Assembly (NCBI RefSeq): GCF_030766935.1
Contig: NZ_JASERL010000001.1
Location: forward strand, 62,001 to 126,000
Direction of reading: 5' to 3'
Length of the DNA: 64,000 nucleotides
Source of the DNA: Streptomyces sp. KL109B
GTDB lineage: Bacteria; Actinomycetota; Actinomycetes; Streptomycetales; Streptomycetaceae
The first letter of the stretch is position 1. Every line of letters begins with the position of its first letter. Shown in pieces: positions 17,610-26,514 of this stretch. The position numbers were made by a program, and so were the translations under genes. The notes beneath the pieces are model-generated. The model was not told where the DNA came from, searched no databases, and saw only the letters and a program-made list of their open reading frames with translations.

Positions 17610-17717
17610 ATGTTCTCAGTGATGGGACCGGGCCAGATCATTTCCATGCTCGTCACGGTTGCCGTCGTCGTCGGTCTGGGCGTGATCGCATATCGACGGT
17701 TCGGTGCACGGAAGTAG
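17610..17717 (+). CDS. 35-residue single-span membrane peptide
   Basis: ATG 17610 is preceded by AAAGGGGGGG at optimal spacing. The peptide has a short N-terminus (MFSVMGPGQ), one hydrophobic span (IISMLVTVAVVVGLGVIAY) and a basic end (RRFGARK), the classic inside-positive small membrane protein. It is isolated between gpmA and the next gene. No homology is claimed. Support comes from the ribosome site and the clean TM topology. Confidence 0.5.
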   Translation: MFSVMGPGQIISMLVTVAVVVGLGVIAYRRFGARK

Positions 17718-18005
17718 CGGGAGACCTCGGTCATGCGCTCAGATTGCTCTGTCGGCGAGCGCTCCGCATGAGCGTTCCTACGCAATCAGCAACGGTGCGC
17801 GTGCACGCGCGAGGCCGTCCCTGGGCCGTCCGAGGTCGCTCAACACCGGCCGACAACGACCAATGACGATCAGTCGGGCGGCGGCGACCAGGCCCCGGAG
17901 CCGCAGCAGTGCAGGGTTGCCAAGCCCCCCCGCTGAGACCCTGGTTGTGCGGGTGCGAGGCGGGCAGAATCACCGGTGTCGTGACGGCCGGTGTGGGGGA
18001 GTCGT

Positions 18006-18500
18006 ATGCGTGCGGACACGGTCATCGCGGTCGCGGCGACGGTGACGGCGCTCGGTTCGCTCTGGGTCTCCCATGCGCAGAGCAGGGCGACCCGTCTGCA
18101 CAACCGGCAGTCGGTCCGGCCCATCCTGCAGATACGCCGCATCCACGAGGACGGCAGGGTCGGGCTCCAGATGATCAACGCCGGGCTCGGCCCCGCCATC
18201 GTCACGGACACCGTGGTCAGGCTGAACGGTGAGGTCGTGGGCCGGTGGAACCGCGACGTCAAGAGCCGGATCTTCGAGGACTCGGCCTGGCCCATGACGT
18301 ATTCGCTGGGGCAGGGGACCGTGGTCCTCAACGGGCAGCAGACTTTCCTCGTCCGGTACGACTCCGACGCCCCGGACCGGCTCGAACGTGTCTGGGACCT
18401 CGTCAGCCGTCGTCTCACGATCGACGTTCAATACGAGTCCGTGTACGGCGGCGAGCGGTTCACCGCCTCGTCGCTGCCCCGGGGCGATCAGCCCCGGTAG
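18006..18500 (+). CDS. membrane-anchored hypothetical protein
   Basis: 164 residues. An N-terminal hydrophobic segment (TVIAVAATVTALGSLWVS) is followed by a beta-rich soluble domain (SVRPILQIRRIHEDGRVGLQMINAGLGPAIV; VVLNGQQTFLVRYD). Proteins of this layout are common as lone genes in Streptomyces, and I do not recognise a function. ATG 18006 follows GGGGGAG at 4 bases. A GTG 15 bases upstream is an alternative. Confidence 0.7.
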   Translation: MRADTVIAVAATVTALGSLWVSHAQSRATRLHNRQSVRPILQIRRIHEDGRVGLQMINAGLGPAIVTDTVVRLNGEVVGRWNRDVKSRIFEDSAWPMTYSLGQGTVVLNGQQTFLVRYDSDAPDRLERVWDLVSRRLTIDVQYESVYGGERFTASSLPRGDQPR

Positions 18501-18542
18501 CGGATGACGAGTGCCGCGTGCGGCTGAGTGTCGAGGGGGGGC

Positions 18543-19028
18543 TCAGGGCGCCGTGACCCGGAGCCACTGAGACAGCGCGGCGAAGTCGGCGTCGGTGAGG
18601 CCCCGGGCGGGGGCGACGCGGTGCAGGAGGGACGGGGCCGGGTGCTGGGCCTCGACCCACTGGTGGTCGATCGGGGCGATCTCGTCGTCGACCCAGATGA
18701 AGCGGCGGGCGCCCGCCCGTTCCACGATGGGGCGGGTCTTCCAGTGCAGGCCGCGCGGGCCGTCCGCGGGGAGGCCGGCGGGCCACTCCAGGACCGGGAG
18801 GCGGGGCAGGCCGAGGAGCGGGGCGATCGCCTCGTTCGCCTCCTCGCCCCACGTCGTCGCCCACACCAGCTCGCAGCCCAGCGCCAACAGCCGTGCGCCC
18901 ACGGTCCGGTCGAGGCGGGCGAGCAGCGGGTTGCCGTCCGGGGGTACGGGGGTGGGGGCGTCGCCGCCGAACGGGAGCAGGGGGCCGTCCACGTCGAGGA
19001 AGAGGAGCGGGGGATGGCGATCGGTCAT
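18543..19028 (-). CDS. HAD-domain protein (Swiss-army-knife type)
   Basis: 161 residues. Motif I is LFLDVDGPLLPF with both Asp present. Motif II lies in VWATTWGEEAN and the motif IV acids in FIWVDDEIAP. This matches the small HAD family found in Swiss-army-knife RNA repair-like proteins of actinomycetes. The length is typical. It is probably a phosphatase on a nucleotide or small molecule, but the substrate is unknown. Divergent from the Cys-rich peptide gene. Confidence 0.8.
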   Translation of the reverse strand: MTDRHPPLLFLDVDGPLLPFGGDAPTPVPPDGNPLLARLDRTVGARLLALGCELVWATTWGEEANEAIAPLLGLPRLPVLEWPAGLPADGPRGLHWKTRPIVERAGARRFIWVDDEIAPIDHQWVEAQHPAPSLLHRVAPARGLTDADFAALSQWLRVTAP

Positions 19029-19196
19029 CGCGCCCGCCCCGCGATCTCCCGGGTGGGGCCGGACACCGTCACATGGGACATGGCGGCAGCCTACGCGGCA
19101 ACTGCCGCGCGCGCGTGCGCCGTTGATGCGCCCGCCCCGATGGGCATGCAATGGGGGAAGGGCTCCACCGCGGAGCCCCGTCGAGGAGGGAAAACC

Positions 19197-19358
19197 ATGG
19201 CCGCCGACTCCCCGAAGCCGACCCAGAGCCAAGAAGCGCCCGTCGAAGTGAGCCAGCCGGTACCGAAGTTGGTGCTGCTCGGAGCCTGCGGTTGCGGCTC
19301 GGGCTGCGGCTGCGGCTGCCAGTCGGGCGCGCCGTGCAAGTGCGGCGGCTCCTGCTGA
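19197..19358 (+). CDS. Cys-rich metallothionein-like peptide
   Basis: 53 residues. The first 30 are acidic, Ser/Pro/Gln-rich and end in LVLLGA. The last 23 contain eight Cys (31, 33, 37, 39, 41, 47, 49, 53) in C-x-C and C-x3-C spacing separated by Gly and Ser, with no aromatic residues. This matches metallothionein-type metal or thiolate cluster binding (Zn, Cu or Cd). The ATG follows GAGGAGGG at 7 bases. A terminator lies 28 bases after the stop. Secreted or RiPP-precursor interpretations are less likely, since no signal peptide or maturase neighbours are seen. Confidence 0.7.
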   Translation: MAADSPKPTQSQEAPVEVSQPVPKLVLLGACGCGSGCGCGCQSGAPCKCGGSC

Positions 19359-19386
19359 CCACAGGGACCGTACGCAGTACGTAGGC

Positions 19387-19419
19387 GGGCCCCGCGCAAG
19401 CATCGTCTGCGCGGGGCCC
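19387..19419. terminator. bidirectional hairpin terminator
   Basis: A 12-bp perfect stem GGGCCCCGCGCA (19387-19398) with its complement at 19408-19419, between the convergent Cys-rich peptide gene and phoU. Confidence 0.8.
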
Positions 19420-19460
19420 TCCTCGTACGGCCCTCCTCGTACGGCCGGATCCTTCTGCCG

Positions 19461-20147
19461 TCAGGAGCCCTCGACGGCCGCCTGGGGCTGGCCCTGCTGC
19501 ACCTCGTCCGCGTGCTCGCCCGTCACCAGGTACACGACCCGCTTCGCCACCGACACCGCGTGGTCCGCGAAGCGCTCGTAGTAGCGGCCGAGCAGCGTCA
19601 CGTCCACCGCCGTCTCGATGCCGTGCTTCCACTTCTCGTCCATCAGGTGCTGGAAGAGCGTGCGGTGCAGCAGGTCCATCTCGTCGTCGTCCTGCTCCAG
19701 CTGCATCGCCAGGTCGACGTCCTTGGTGATGATGACCTCGGCCGCCTTCGCCATCAGGCGCTGCGCGAGCTGGCCCATCTCCAGGATGGTGGCGTGCAGG
19801 TCGTGCGGGACGGCCCGCTCCGGGAAGCGGAGCCGGGCCAGCTTGGCCACGTGCTGGGCGAGGTCGCCGCTGCGCTCCAGGTCGGCCGACATCCGCAGCG
19901 ACGTGACGACGATCCGCAGATCCGTCGCCACCGGCTGCTGGCGCGCGAGCAGGGCTATGGCCCGCGCCTCCAGGTCGTGCTGGAGGTCGTCCACCTTCTG
20001 GTCGGCGGCGATCACCGACTCCGCGAGCTTCAGGTCGGCGTCGAGCATGGCCGTGGTGGCGCGCCCGATCGCCGACCCGACAAGGCGGGCCATCTCGACC
20101 AGGCCCTCGCCGATCGAGTCAAGTTCCTCGTGGTACGCGTCACGCAT
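19461..20147 (-). CDS. phoU: phosphate signalling protein PhoU
   Basis: 228 residues, two PhoU three-helix repeats. The metal-binding E/D-x3-D clusters are visible (MSADLERSGDLAQHVAKLAR in repeat 1; GRYYERFADHAVSVAKRVVY in repeat 2). It modulates PhoR kinase activity and Pst transport in response to phosphate. Divergent from phoRP across a PHO box, the conserved Streptomyces arrangement. The tail is Gln/Glu-rich. Confidence 0.96.
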   Translation of the reverse strand: MRDAYHEELDSIGEGLVEMARLVGSAIGRATTAMLDADLKLAESVIAADQKVDDLQHDLEARAIALLARQQPVATDLRIVVTSLRMSADLERSGDLAQHVAKLARLRFPERAVPHDLHATILEMGQLAQRLMAKAAEVIITKDVDLAMQLEQDDDEMDLLHRTLFQHLMDEKWKHGIETAVDVTLLGRYYERFADHAVSVAKRVVYLVTGEHADEVQQGQPQAAVEGS

Positions 20148-20246
20148 ACGGCGTTCCCTCTCTGACCTGTCTGTACCTGGCTACGTGTGGAACCCGGTTG
20201 GCCCCACGCTCCCACGTTCCGGCCCGTACGCGTCCGGATCCGGCAC

Positions 20247-20279
20247 CACAAGTGAATCGACCCCGTACCCAAGGTGAAC
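20247..20279. promoter_or_regulatory. PHO box, three 11-bp direct repeat units
   Basis: Read on the minus strand: GTTCACCTTGG, GTACGGGGTCG and ATTCACTTGTG lie in tandem with 11-base periodicity, matching the Streptomyces PhoP direct-repeat unit (GTTCACC core). The site is in the phoU-phoR intergenic region, so it probably controls both directions. Confidence 0.8.
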
Positions 20280-20352
20280 TCTGGGCGACGAGTGTTCGAG
20301 CGGCCACTCGGATGGCTGTGGAGGAGTGGCTCGTCCCGCATAACCTGAAGAC

Positions 20353-21645
20353 ATGGACGTGAACGCGGCGGTCGCCGCAGCGGCAGCGATCGCCGGAGTG
20401 TGCACCGGCGTCATCGCCATGCTGGCGTTCCGCTGGAGCGAACGCGACCAGAAGCGCCCCACCCGCACCTCCCTGCACACGGACCCGGTCCTGCCGCCCG
20501 GCGTCGACACCGTGCTCTCCGTGCTCCGCTCCTCCGCCGTCGTCCTCGACGAGGCGGACAGCGTGGTCAAGGCCAGCTCGGCGGCGTACGCCCTCGGTCT
20601 CGTACGCGGCGGGAAGCTCGCGGTCGAGCCGATGCTGCAGATGGCCCGCGATACGCGCCGCGACGGGGAGATACGCCAGGTCGAGCTGGATCTGCCGCGG
20701 CGGGGGACGGGGCGCGGCGACGCGCTCGCGGTCTCCGCGCGCGTCGCCCCGCTCGGCTCCCGGCTCGTGCTGCTGCTCGTCGAGGACCTCACCGAGGCCC
20801 GGCGCATCGAGGCCGTACGCCGCGACTTCGTCGCGAACGTGAGCCACGAGCTGAAGACGCCGGTCGGCGCGCTGTCGCTGCTCTCGGAGGCGGTCATGGA
20901 CGCAGCCGACGACCCCGAGGCCGTCGAGCGGTTCGCCGGTCGCATGCAGAACGAGGCGACCCGCCTCACCAGCCTCGTACAGGAGCTCATCGACCTGTCG
21001 CGCGTGCAGAACGACGATCCGCTGGAGGACGCGGAGCCGGTGCGGGTCGACGAGCTCGTCGCCGAGGCCATCGACCGTTGCCGCCAGCCCGCCGCGAGCA
21101 AGCAGATAACCATGGCCGCCGGAGGCACCGCCGACCTGCGTGTATGGGGAAACCGGGGGCAGCTCGCCGCCGCCCTCGGCAACCTCGTCGAGAACGCCGT
21201 CAACTACTCGCCGGCCCGTACGAGGGTGGGGATCGCCGCCCGCCGCGTCTCGGCGGGCGGCGGCGACCGCATCGAGATAGCCGTGACCGACCAGGGCATC
21301 GGCATCTCCGAGAAGGACCGGGAGCGCGTCTTCGAGCGCTTCTACCGCGTCGACCCGGCCCGCTCCCGCGCCACCGGCGGCACGGGCCTCGGACTCGCCA
21401 TCGTCAAGCACGTGGCGGCCTCGCACGGCGGCGAGGTGACCGTGTGGAGCTCGGAGGGACAGGGCTCCACCTTCACACTCCGGCTGCCGGAGGCGGCCGC
21501 GACCCGCTCCTCCTCCAACTCCAAGAACTCCCGAACCAGTGGCCCCGGAGACGTACGCGACGAAGACGACGCACACGGGCCCGACACCACAACCGCATAC
21601 GAATCCATTCCTGCCACTCCTGCCGCCCCGGAGGTCCTTCCGTGA
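20353..21645 (+). CDS. phoR: phosphate sensor histidine kinase PhoR
   Basis: 430 residues. An N-terminal membrane segment (residues about 5-26) is followed by a PAS-like sensor region, a dimerisation/phosphoacceptor domain with His165 (FVANVSHELKTPVGALSLL) and an ATPase domain with N, G1 and G2 boxes (NLVENAVNYSP; VTDQGIGISEKD; GTGLGLAIVKHVAASHGG). The C-terminal 45 residues are a Ser/Thr/Asp-rich extension. It autophosphorylates under phosphate limitation and passes phosphate to PhoP. The stop overlaps the phoP start (GTGA). Confidence 0.95.
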   Translation: MDVNAAVAAAAAIAGVCTGVIAMLAFRWSERDQKRPTRTSLHTDPVLPPGVDTVLSVLRSSAVVLDEADSVVKASSAAYALGLVRGGKLAVEPMLQMARDTRRDGEIRQVELDLPRRGTGRGDALAVSARVAPLGSRLVLLLVEDLTEARRIEAVRRDFVANVSHELKTPVGALSLLSEAVMDAADDPEAVERFAGRMQNEATRLTSLVQELIDLSRVQNDDPLEDAEPVRVDELVAEAIDRCRQPAASKQITMAAGGTADLRVWGNRGQLAAALGNLVENAVNYSPARTRVGIAARRVSAGGGDRIEIAVTDQGIGISEKDRERVFERFYRVDPARSRATGGTGLGLAIVKHVAASHGGEVTVWSSEGQGSTFTLRLPEAAATRSSSNSKNSRTSGPGDVRDEDDAHGPDTTTAYESIPATPAAPEVLP

Positions 21646-22322
21646 CCCGAGTGCTCGTCGTAGAGGACGAGGAGTCGTTCTCCGACGCCCTGTCCTACAT
21701 GCTCCGCAAGGAGGGTTTCGAGGTCGCCATCGCGGCCACCGGGCCCGACGGCCTCGACGAGTTCGAGCGCAACGGCGCCGACCTCGTCCTGCTCGACCTG
21801 ATGCTGCCGGGCCTGCCCGGCACCGAGGTCTGCCGCCAGCTGCGAGGCCGTTCCAACGTCCCCGTCATCATGGTGACCGCCAAGGACAGCGAGATCGACA
21901 AGGTCGTCGGCCTGGAAATAGGAGCCGATGACTACGTCACCAAGCCGTTCTCCTCGCGGGAGCTGGTCGCCCGCATCCGCGCCGTGCTGCGCCGCCACGG
22001 AGAGCCGGAGGAGGTCGCGCCGCAGGCCCTGGAGGCCGGGCCCGTCCGCATGGACGTCGACCGTCACGTGGTGACGGTGGGCGGCGGCAAGGTCGACCTC
22101 CCGCTCAAGGAGTTCGACCTCCTGGAAATGCTGCTGCGCAACGCGGGCCGCGTGCTGACCCGTATGCAGCTCATCGACCGCGTCTGGGGCGCGGACTACG
22201 TGGGCGACACGAAGACCCTCGACGTCCACGTGAAGCGCCTCCGCGCCAAGATCGAGCCGGATCCCGGGGCGCCGAGATACCTGGTCACGGTGCGGGGCCT
22301 GGGCTACAAGTTCGAGCCGTAG
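21642..22322 (+). CDS. phoP: phosphate response regulator PhoP
   Basis: 226 residues, OmpR family. The receiver domain has acidic pocket VEDEES and phospho-acceptor Asp52 (LVLLDLMLPG), Thr in MVTAKDS and Lys in DYVTKPFSSRE. The C-terminal winged helix has LPLKEFDLLEMLLRNAGRVL and TLDVHVKRLRAKIE. In Streptomyces PhoP represses antibiotic production and activates pst and pho genes at low phosphate. It is coupled to phoR by a four-base overlap. Confidence 0.96.
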   Translation: MTRVLVVEDEESFSDALSYMLRKEGFEVAIAATGPDGLDEFERNGADLVLLDLMLPGLPGTEVCRQLRGRSNVPVIMVTAKDSEIDKVVGLEIGADDYVTKPFSSRELVARIRAVLRRHGEPEEVAPQALEAGPVRMDVDRHVVTVGGGKVDLPLKEFDLLEMLLRNAGRVLTRMQLIDRVWGADYVGDTKTLDVHVKRLRAKIEPDPGAPRYLVTVRGLGYKFEP

Positions 22323-22332
22323 ACCGGCGAAC

Positions 22333-22375
22333 ACGGCGGAGGGGCGGAACCCGATGGGTTCCGCCCCTCCGCCGT
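22333..22375. terminator. bidirectional hairpin terminator
   Basis: A 20-bp perfect stem (22333-22352 with 22356-22375) with a 3-base loop GAT, between convergent phoP and the lipoprotein gene. Confidence 0.85.
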
Positions 22376-22382
22376 TCACGAC

Positions 22383-22430
22383 TCGGGGCGCTGCCCCGGA
22401 CCCCGCTGCTCAAGCGCCGCAGGGGCTGGA
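22383..22430. repeat. intergenic repeat, arm 1 only (copy B)
   Basis: A single arm related to 2-50 and 29702-29749, with core TGCCCCGGACCCCGCTGCTC. The inverted partner arm is missing. It lies directly after the phoP terminator. Confidence 0.75.
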
Positions 22431-22442
22431 TCGTCGGTGACG

Positions 22443-23084
22443 TCAGTGGCCCGCGGGGCTCTCCGACTCGGAGGCCGAGGTCGAAGTCGAGGGCGAGGCC
22501 TTGTCGCCCGGCTTCGCGGGCGTGGACGCCGACGTCGACGGGGACGCGGAGGCGCCCGGCACGGCCGGAATCTCGCTCGGGCCCCACTTCTGGAAGTAGC
22601 TGTCGGCCGGCACCACGAACGCCTTCAGCTTCACGTCTCCGGCCTTGCTGAAGGAGAAGGTGATCGGCTGCGCGTTGCCGTCGAGGACGGCGGTGCGGCT
22701 GTTGGGCAGCTCGGCGGTGGCGTTGCCCTTGCCGCCGAGGATGACGGAGCCACCGGCCGGGACGGTGATCTTCGAGCCGCCCTTGGCGCCGGAGAGCTTC
22801 GCGGTCTTGCCGACGCGGTCGACGGTGATCGCGTCGAGCGTCTGGGCAGTGCGCCCGTTGTTGAAGATCGTGCCGGTGACGACGGCCGGGCCCTTGGACT
22901 CGCGGTCCGGCTGCGTGATGACGGTGGCGTTCTGGATCTTGATGTCGCCGACGGAGGTCGCGGCGTTGTCCGGCTTGACCTCAAGCGTCTGCGCGTTGTT
23001 GCCGGCGCCGCACGCGGCGAGCGAGGCGATCGAGAACGCGATGGCGGCGGCGGCGAGGGCGCCGCGTCGAAGGCTGCTGCTCAC
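22443..23084 (-). CDS. lipoprotein, DUF461-like
   Basis: 213 residues. The lipoprotein signal peptide ends in lipobox SLAAC (Cys25). A beta-rich domain follows (IKIQNATVIT; GPAVVTGTIFNNGRTAQTLDAI; VPAGGSVILGG), resembling copper-chaperone/DUF461-type lipoproteins, but without the Met/His copper ligands obvious there. The C-terminal tail is Ser/Ala/Pro-rich. The GTG start is chosen because AAGGAG lies 11 bases upstream and the basic n-region SSSLRRG follows at once. Its position beside phoRP is conserved in Streptomyces. Confidence 0.8.
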   Translation of the reverse strand: MSSSLRRGALAAAAIAFSIASLAACGAGNNAQTLEVKPDNAATSVGDIKIQNATVITQPDRESKGPAVVTGTIFNNGRTAQTLDAITVDRVGKTAKLSGAKGGSKITVPAGGSVILGGKGNATAELPNSRTAVLDGNAQPITFSFSKAGDVKLKAFVVPADSYFQKWGPSEIPAVPGASASPSTSASTPAKPGDKASPSTSTSASESESPAGH

Positions 23085-23706
23085 GGCGGCGGCAACTCCT
23101 TGAACGTGGACGGGCAAGGACGGCCCGTGTGTAAAGCCGTCCTAAGGGTCTGTCAGCGGCCTTAGATTACCGAGCCGTTCCCGCGCCGCCGCACCCGACC
23201 CGCCCCTCGCGTCCGGACCCCGTCCCTTACGGCCACCCCATACGCTCCGATCACCCCACGTTCCCCACCGTCACCATTGGTTCCCCGAAGTCTCTGGTTC
23301 ACCATTCACATAAGGCCTGTCCAGGCATCGGGGCGGATATCCGGTAAGGAATGCGCGAGGGTCCGGAAAAACGATCACCTAGGGCCGCGATTGGCGAAGA
23401 TCAATTCTGGAATCGGCTCGAACGTGTCTCCGGATCCCTGAACGGAGTAGCGAAAGTTCATCGCTTCGAAGCACGCAAACCGGGACTTTCAGCCCCTGGA
23501 GGGCCCGCCGGAGCGGCGGTAGCGTACCCGTTTCGGCTTCCTCGAAGAACGGCTCCGACCTGCGAATACCGCCCTCCACTACCCCTTCGCAGCACGTTCC
23601 CGATGGAGTTGTCAAGCCCCGAGATATGCCCTGACCTGCGAAAACGCCATTCAGAACCCGCAGTTTCCGTGTTAGACTGGATAGCCACGGAAGGGGTACC
23701 TGTCAC
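23085..23706. other. 622-base non-coding stretch upstream of carD
   Basis: No supported gene. It is less GC-rich than its surroundings. It holds a GGTTCACCATTCACAT segment (23296-23311) that loosely resembles a PhoP half-site, and the carD promoter at its right end. The long leader may serve complex carD regulation. No tRNA or hairpin-rich RNA is recognised. Confidence 0.5.
23650..23678 (+). promoter_or_regulatory. vegetative-type promoter of carD
   Basis: A -35-like TTCAGA (23650-23655), 17-base spacer and -10-like TAGACT (23673-23678) resemble the HrdB consensus TTGAC/TAGRNT. They lie 29 bases upstream of the carD ATG, giving a short leader with GGAAGGGG. Confidence 0.6.
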
Positions 23707-24189
23707 ATGACGTTCAAGGTTGGCGACACCGTGGTCTATCCCCATCACGGGGCCGCGCTGATCGAGGCTATCGAAACTCGCCAGATCAAAGGCGTGGACA
23801 AGACCTACTTGGTGCTGAAGGTCGCCCAGGGCGACTTGACGGTACGTGTGCCAGCGGACAATGCGGAGTTCGTCGGCGTGCGTGATGTGGTCGGTCAGGA
23901 CGGGCTCGACCGGGTCTTCGAGGTGCTGCGCGCGTCGTACGCCGAGGAGCCCACGAACTGGTCGCGCCGTTACAAGGCAAATCTGGAGAAGCTCGCCTCC
24001 GGCGATGTCATCAAGGTCGCGGAAGTGGTCCGTGACCTGTGGCGTCGGGAGCGCGAGCGCGGACTGTCCGCGGGTGAGAAGCGCATGCTCGCCAAGGCTC
24101 GCCAGATCCTGGTGAGCGAGCTCGCTCTCGCGGAGAACACGAACGAGGACAAGGCCGAGGCCCTGCTCGACGAGGTTCTCGCGTCCTGA
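23707..24189 (+). CDS. carD: CarD/CdnL-type RNA polymerase-binding regulator
   Basis: 160 residues. The N-terminal RNAP-interaction Tudor-like domain ([36 protein letters not shown]) is followed by an all-helical DNA-binding domain ([29 protein letters not shown]) with the conserved Trp that stabilises the promoter bubble. It helps open-complex formation at rRNA and other vegetative promoters. The gene precedes ispD-ispF, the standard actinobacterial order. Confidence 0.96.
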   Translation: MTFKVGDTVVYPHHGAALIEAIETRQIKGVDKTYLVLKVAQGDLTVRVPADNAEFVGVRDVVGQDGLDRVFEVLRASYAEEPTNWSRRYKANLEKLASGDVIKVAEVVRDLWRRERERGLSAGEKRMLAKARQILVSELALAENTNEDKAEALLDEVLAS

Positions 24190-24475
24190 TTGCGCGTCGC
24201 TGTCACGTCATGCACGGAGTGCTGGTGCATGGGGCGACCGCCGTCGCGTAAAGATCAATGCCGTGGTGCCCGCTGACCCTGATGGTGTCGCCGGGCGCTG
24301 CGGCATGTTCGTACCCGTATACCCACCGGCACGCCCCCGATGCCCGTACTTGGCGTGCCGGGCCCGGGCAGCTGGCTCGACCAGGACTGTCACGGAAGGG
24401 CCCTGTCAAGGCGTCGCGCCCGGCACGTTGTGGCCATACCCACCACCCCCGAGCGCACAAACCTGAACGGAACCG

Positions 24476-25225
24476 ATGTCTGACGAAACGCGTCCCGTAG
24501 GCAGCGCAGTACGCACCGCGGCCGTGATTCCGGCCGCCGGACGGGGCGTACGCCTCGGTCCGGGCGCCCCCAAGGCGCTGCGCGCGCTGAACGGCACTCC
24601 GATGCTGATCCATGCCGTACGAGCGATGGCGGCGTCCCGCGCCGTGTCCCTCGTCGTGGTCGTCGCGCCGCCGGACGGCGCGGCCGAGGTGAAGTCGCTG
24701 CTCGCCGATCACGCGCTGCCGGAGCGGACCGACTTCGTCGTGGTGCCCGGTGGGGAGAGCCGGCAGGAGTCGGTGCGGCTCGGGCTCGGGGTGCTGCCGG
24801 CCGATATCGACATCGTGCTGGTGCACGACGCGGCGCGGCCGCTCGTTCCGGTCGACACGGTCGACGCGGTGATCGAGGCCGTACGGGACGGGGCTCCGGC
24901 CGTCGTCCCGGCGCTGCCGCTCTCGGACACGGTCAAGGAGGTCGTGCCGACGACGGACGGTTCGCCGGAGCCGGTGATCGCGACGCCGTCGCGGGCGAAG
25001 CTGCGGGCCGTGCAGACGCCGCAGGGGTTCGACCGGGAGACGCTGGTGCGGGCGCACGAGACGGTCACCGAGGATGTGACGGACGACGCCAGCATGGTCG
25101 AGCAGCTGGGGCACCAGGTGGTGCTTGTGCCGGGGCACGAGGAGGCGTTCAAGGTGACGCGGCCGCTGGACCTGGTGCTGGCGGAGGCGGTTCTGGCGCG
25201 CAGGAGGGCGAACGATGGGTTCTGA
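24476..25225 (+). CDS. ispD: 2-C-methyl-D-erythritol 4-phosphate cytidylyltransferase
   Basis: 249 residues. It forms CDP-ME from MEP and CTP in the non-mevalonate isoprenoid pathway. The nucleotide-binding start is [19 protein letters not shown]. Other motifs are [25 protein letters not shown] and [14 protein letters not shown]. The stop overlaps ispF by 11 bases. The 286 bases before it show no feature. Confidence 0.96.
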   Translation: MSDETRPVGSAVRTAAVIPAAGRGVRLGPGAPKALRALNGTPMLIHAVRAMAASRAVSLVVVVAPPDGAAEVKSLLADHALPERTDFVVVPGGESRQESVRLGLGVLPADIDIVLVHDAARPLVPVDTVDAVIEAVRDGAPAVVPALPLSDTVKEVVPTTDGSPEPVIATPSRAKLRAVQTPQGFDRETLVRAHETVTEDVTDDASMVEQLGHQVVLVPGHEEAFKVTRPLDLVLAEAVLARRRANDGF

Positions 25226-25727
25226 AGTCTCTGGGGTCGCGGGCCTCGTGCTGCCGCAGGTCGGGATCGGCACCGACATCCACGCCTTCGAGGACGGGCG
25301 TGAGCTGTGGTGTGCCGGGTTGAAGTGGGAGGACGCCGGGCCGGGTCTTGCCGGGCACTCCGACGCGGACGTGGTCGCGCACGCCGCGTGCAACGCGCTG
25401 TTCTCGGCCGCCGGGCTCGGTGATCTCGGGCAGCACTTCGGGACCGGGCGGCCCGAGTGGTCGGGGGCGAGCGGGACGACGCTGCTGGCGGAGGCGGGGC
25501 GCATTGTGCGCGCGGCCGGGTTCGTGATCGGGAACGTGGCGGTGCAGGTCGTCGGGGACCGGCCGAAGGTCGGCAAGCGGCGGGACGAGGCGCAGAAGGT
25601 GCTGTCCGACGCCGTCGGGGCGCCGGTCGCCGTGTCCGGCGCGACCACGGACGGGCTCGGGTTTCCCGGGCGGGGCGAGGGGCTGATGGCGGTGGCGACG
25701 GCGCTGGTGGTGCGCGCCGGCAGGTGA
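25215..25727 (+). CDS. ispF: 2-C-methyl-D-erythritol 2,4-cyclodiphosphate synthase
   Basis: 170 residues. It cyclises CDP-ME-2-phosphate with loss of CMP. Motifs include [12 protein letters not shown] (Asp/His metal ligands), [19 protein letters not shown] with the third ligand, and [18 protein letters not shown] at the CDP site. It is overlapped and coupled with ispD. Confidence 0.96.
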   Translation: MGSEVSGVAGLVLPQVGIGTDIHAFEDGRELWCAGLKWEDAGPGLAGHSDADVVAHAACNALFSAAGLGDLGQHFGTGRPEWSGASGTTLLAEAGRIVRAAGFVIGNVAVQVVGDRPKVGKRRDEAQKVLSDAVGAPVAVSGATTDGLGFPGRGEGLMAVATALVVRAGR

Positions 25728-25808
25728 CCGGGGGCGGGGTGGGCGCCGCGGTTCTTGTTGCGCGGCACCGGGGGCCGCCTTGCCCACCCTGCCGCCCAAG
25801 GCGGCAGA

Positions 25809-25890
25809 TTGCCCAAGGCGGTGGCGGCCCTCGCTTTGCCCAGGGCGGTGGCGGTTCCTCGCTTTGCCCAAGGCGGTGGTGGGCCCTCGC
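25809..25890. repeat. 26-28 bp tandem repeat, three units
   Basis: Three imperfect copies of a unit starting TTTGCCCAAGGCGGTGG and ending CCTCGC occupy the gap between ispF and the GNAT gene. The flanking ACCCTGCCGCCCAAGGCGGCAG (21 bases apart) can form hairpins with them. Confidence 0.8.
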
Positions 25891-25950
25891 TGTTGCGAAT
25901 CTGTTGCAGGTAGGGTGGGTGGGCAAGATGGTGCGGCGTTGAGGTAGGCG

Positions 25951-26514
25951 ATGGGTGAATATGTGGTCCGCGTGGCCGGGGACGGCGACGTGGCCGAGGC
26001 CCGCGCCGTCATGCTGGACACCGTGTACCGCGACCTGCGCTCCGGATACGTGCCGCGCTGGCACGCCGACATCATCGACCCGGCCGCCCACTATCTGCGC
26101 CCCGAGCGCTGCACGCTGCTCGTCGCCGAGCACCGGGAAAGTGGTCAGATCGTCGCGACCGGCGCCGTGCGCGACCGCGGGCCCGCCGCGCCGCCCAATC
26201 CCCAGTGGGTCGCCGACCGGTTCCCCTCCGGTACCACCGCTCAGCTGTGCCGGATCTACGTACGCCCCGAGCACCGCAGGAACGGGCTCGCGCGGGCTCT
26301 CGTGCGGGAGCTCGTCGACTTCGTGGCAGGGGTCGGCGGGTACGAGGCCGTCTATCTGCACACCGATCCCGCCGTGCCCGGCGCCGAGCCCTTCTGGCGG
26401 TCGATCGCCCAAGAGGTGTGCGACGAGCGGGAGTTGGCGCAGGGTGGCCAGGGGATCGTGCACTTCGAGTTGCCGATGCCCGTACCCGTACCCGTAGAGG
26501 TATCCGTCCGCTGA
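25951..26514 (+). CDS. GNAT-family N-acetyltransferase
   Basis: 187 residues. GNAT motif A is clear (LCRIYVRPEHRRNGLARALVRELV; R/Q-x-x-G-x-G/A acetyl-CoA loop). The N-terminal acceptor part is AEARAVMLDTVYRDLRSGY. Substrate unknown. Its stop overlaps the start of the ABC solute-binding gene (TGATG), so it is in one operon with the transporter and may modify the imported ligand. Confidence 0.85.
   Translation: MGEYVVRVAGDGDVAEARAVMLDTVYRDLRSGYVPRWHADIIDPAAHYLRPERCTLLVAEHRESGQIVATGAVRDRGPAAPPNPQWVADRFPSGTTAQLCRIYVRPEHRRNGLARALVRELVDFVAGVGGYEAVYLHTDPAVPGAEPFWRSIAQEVCDERELAQGGQGIVHFELPMPVPVPVEVSVR

Noticed and set aside
23296..23311. GGTTCACCATTCACAT as a PHO box for carD or the lipoprotein gene
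   Set aside because: Two TTCAC cores are only 7 bases apart instead of the 11-base unit spacing of Streptomyces PHO boxes, so it was not called as a site.
23351..23710. 119-codon open frame upstream of carD
   Set aside because: No ribosome site, no recognisable fold, runs through the carD promoter.
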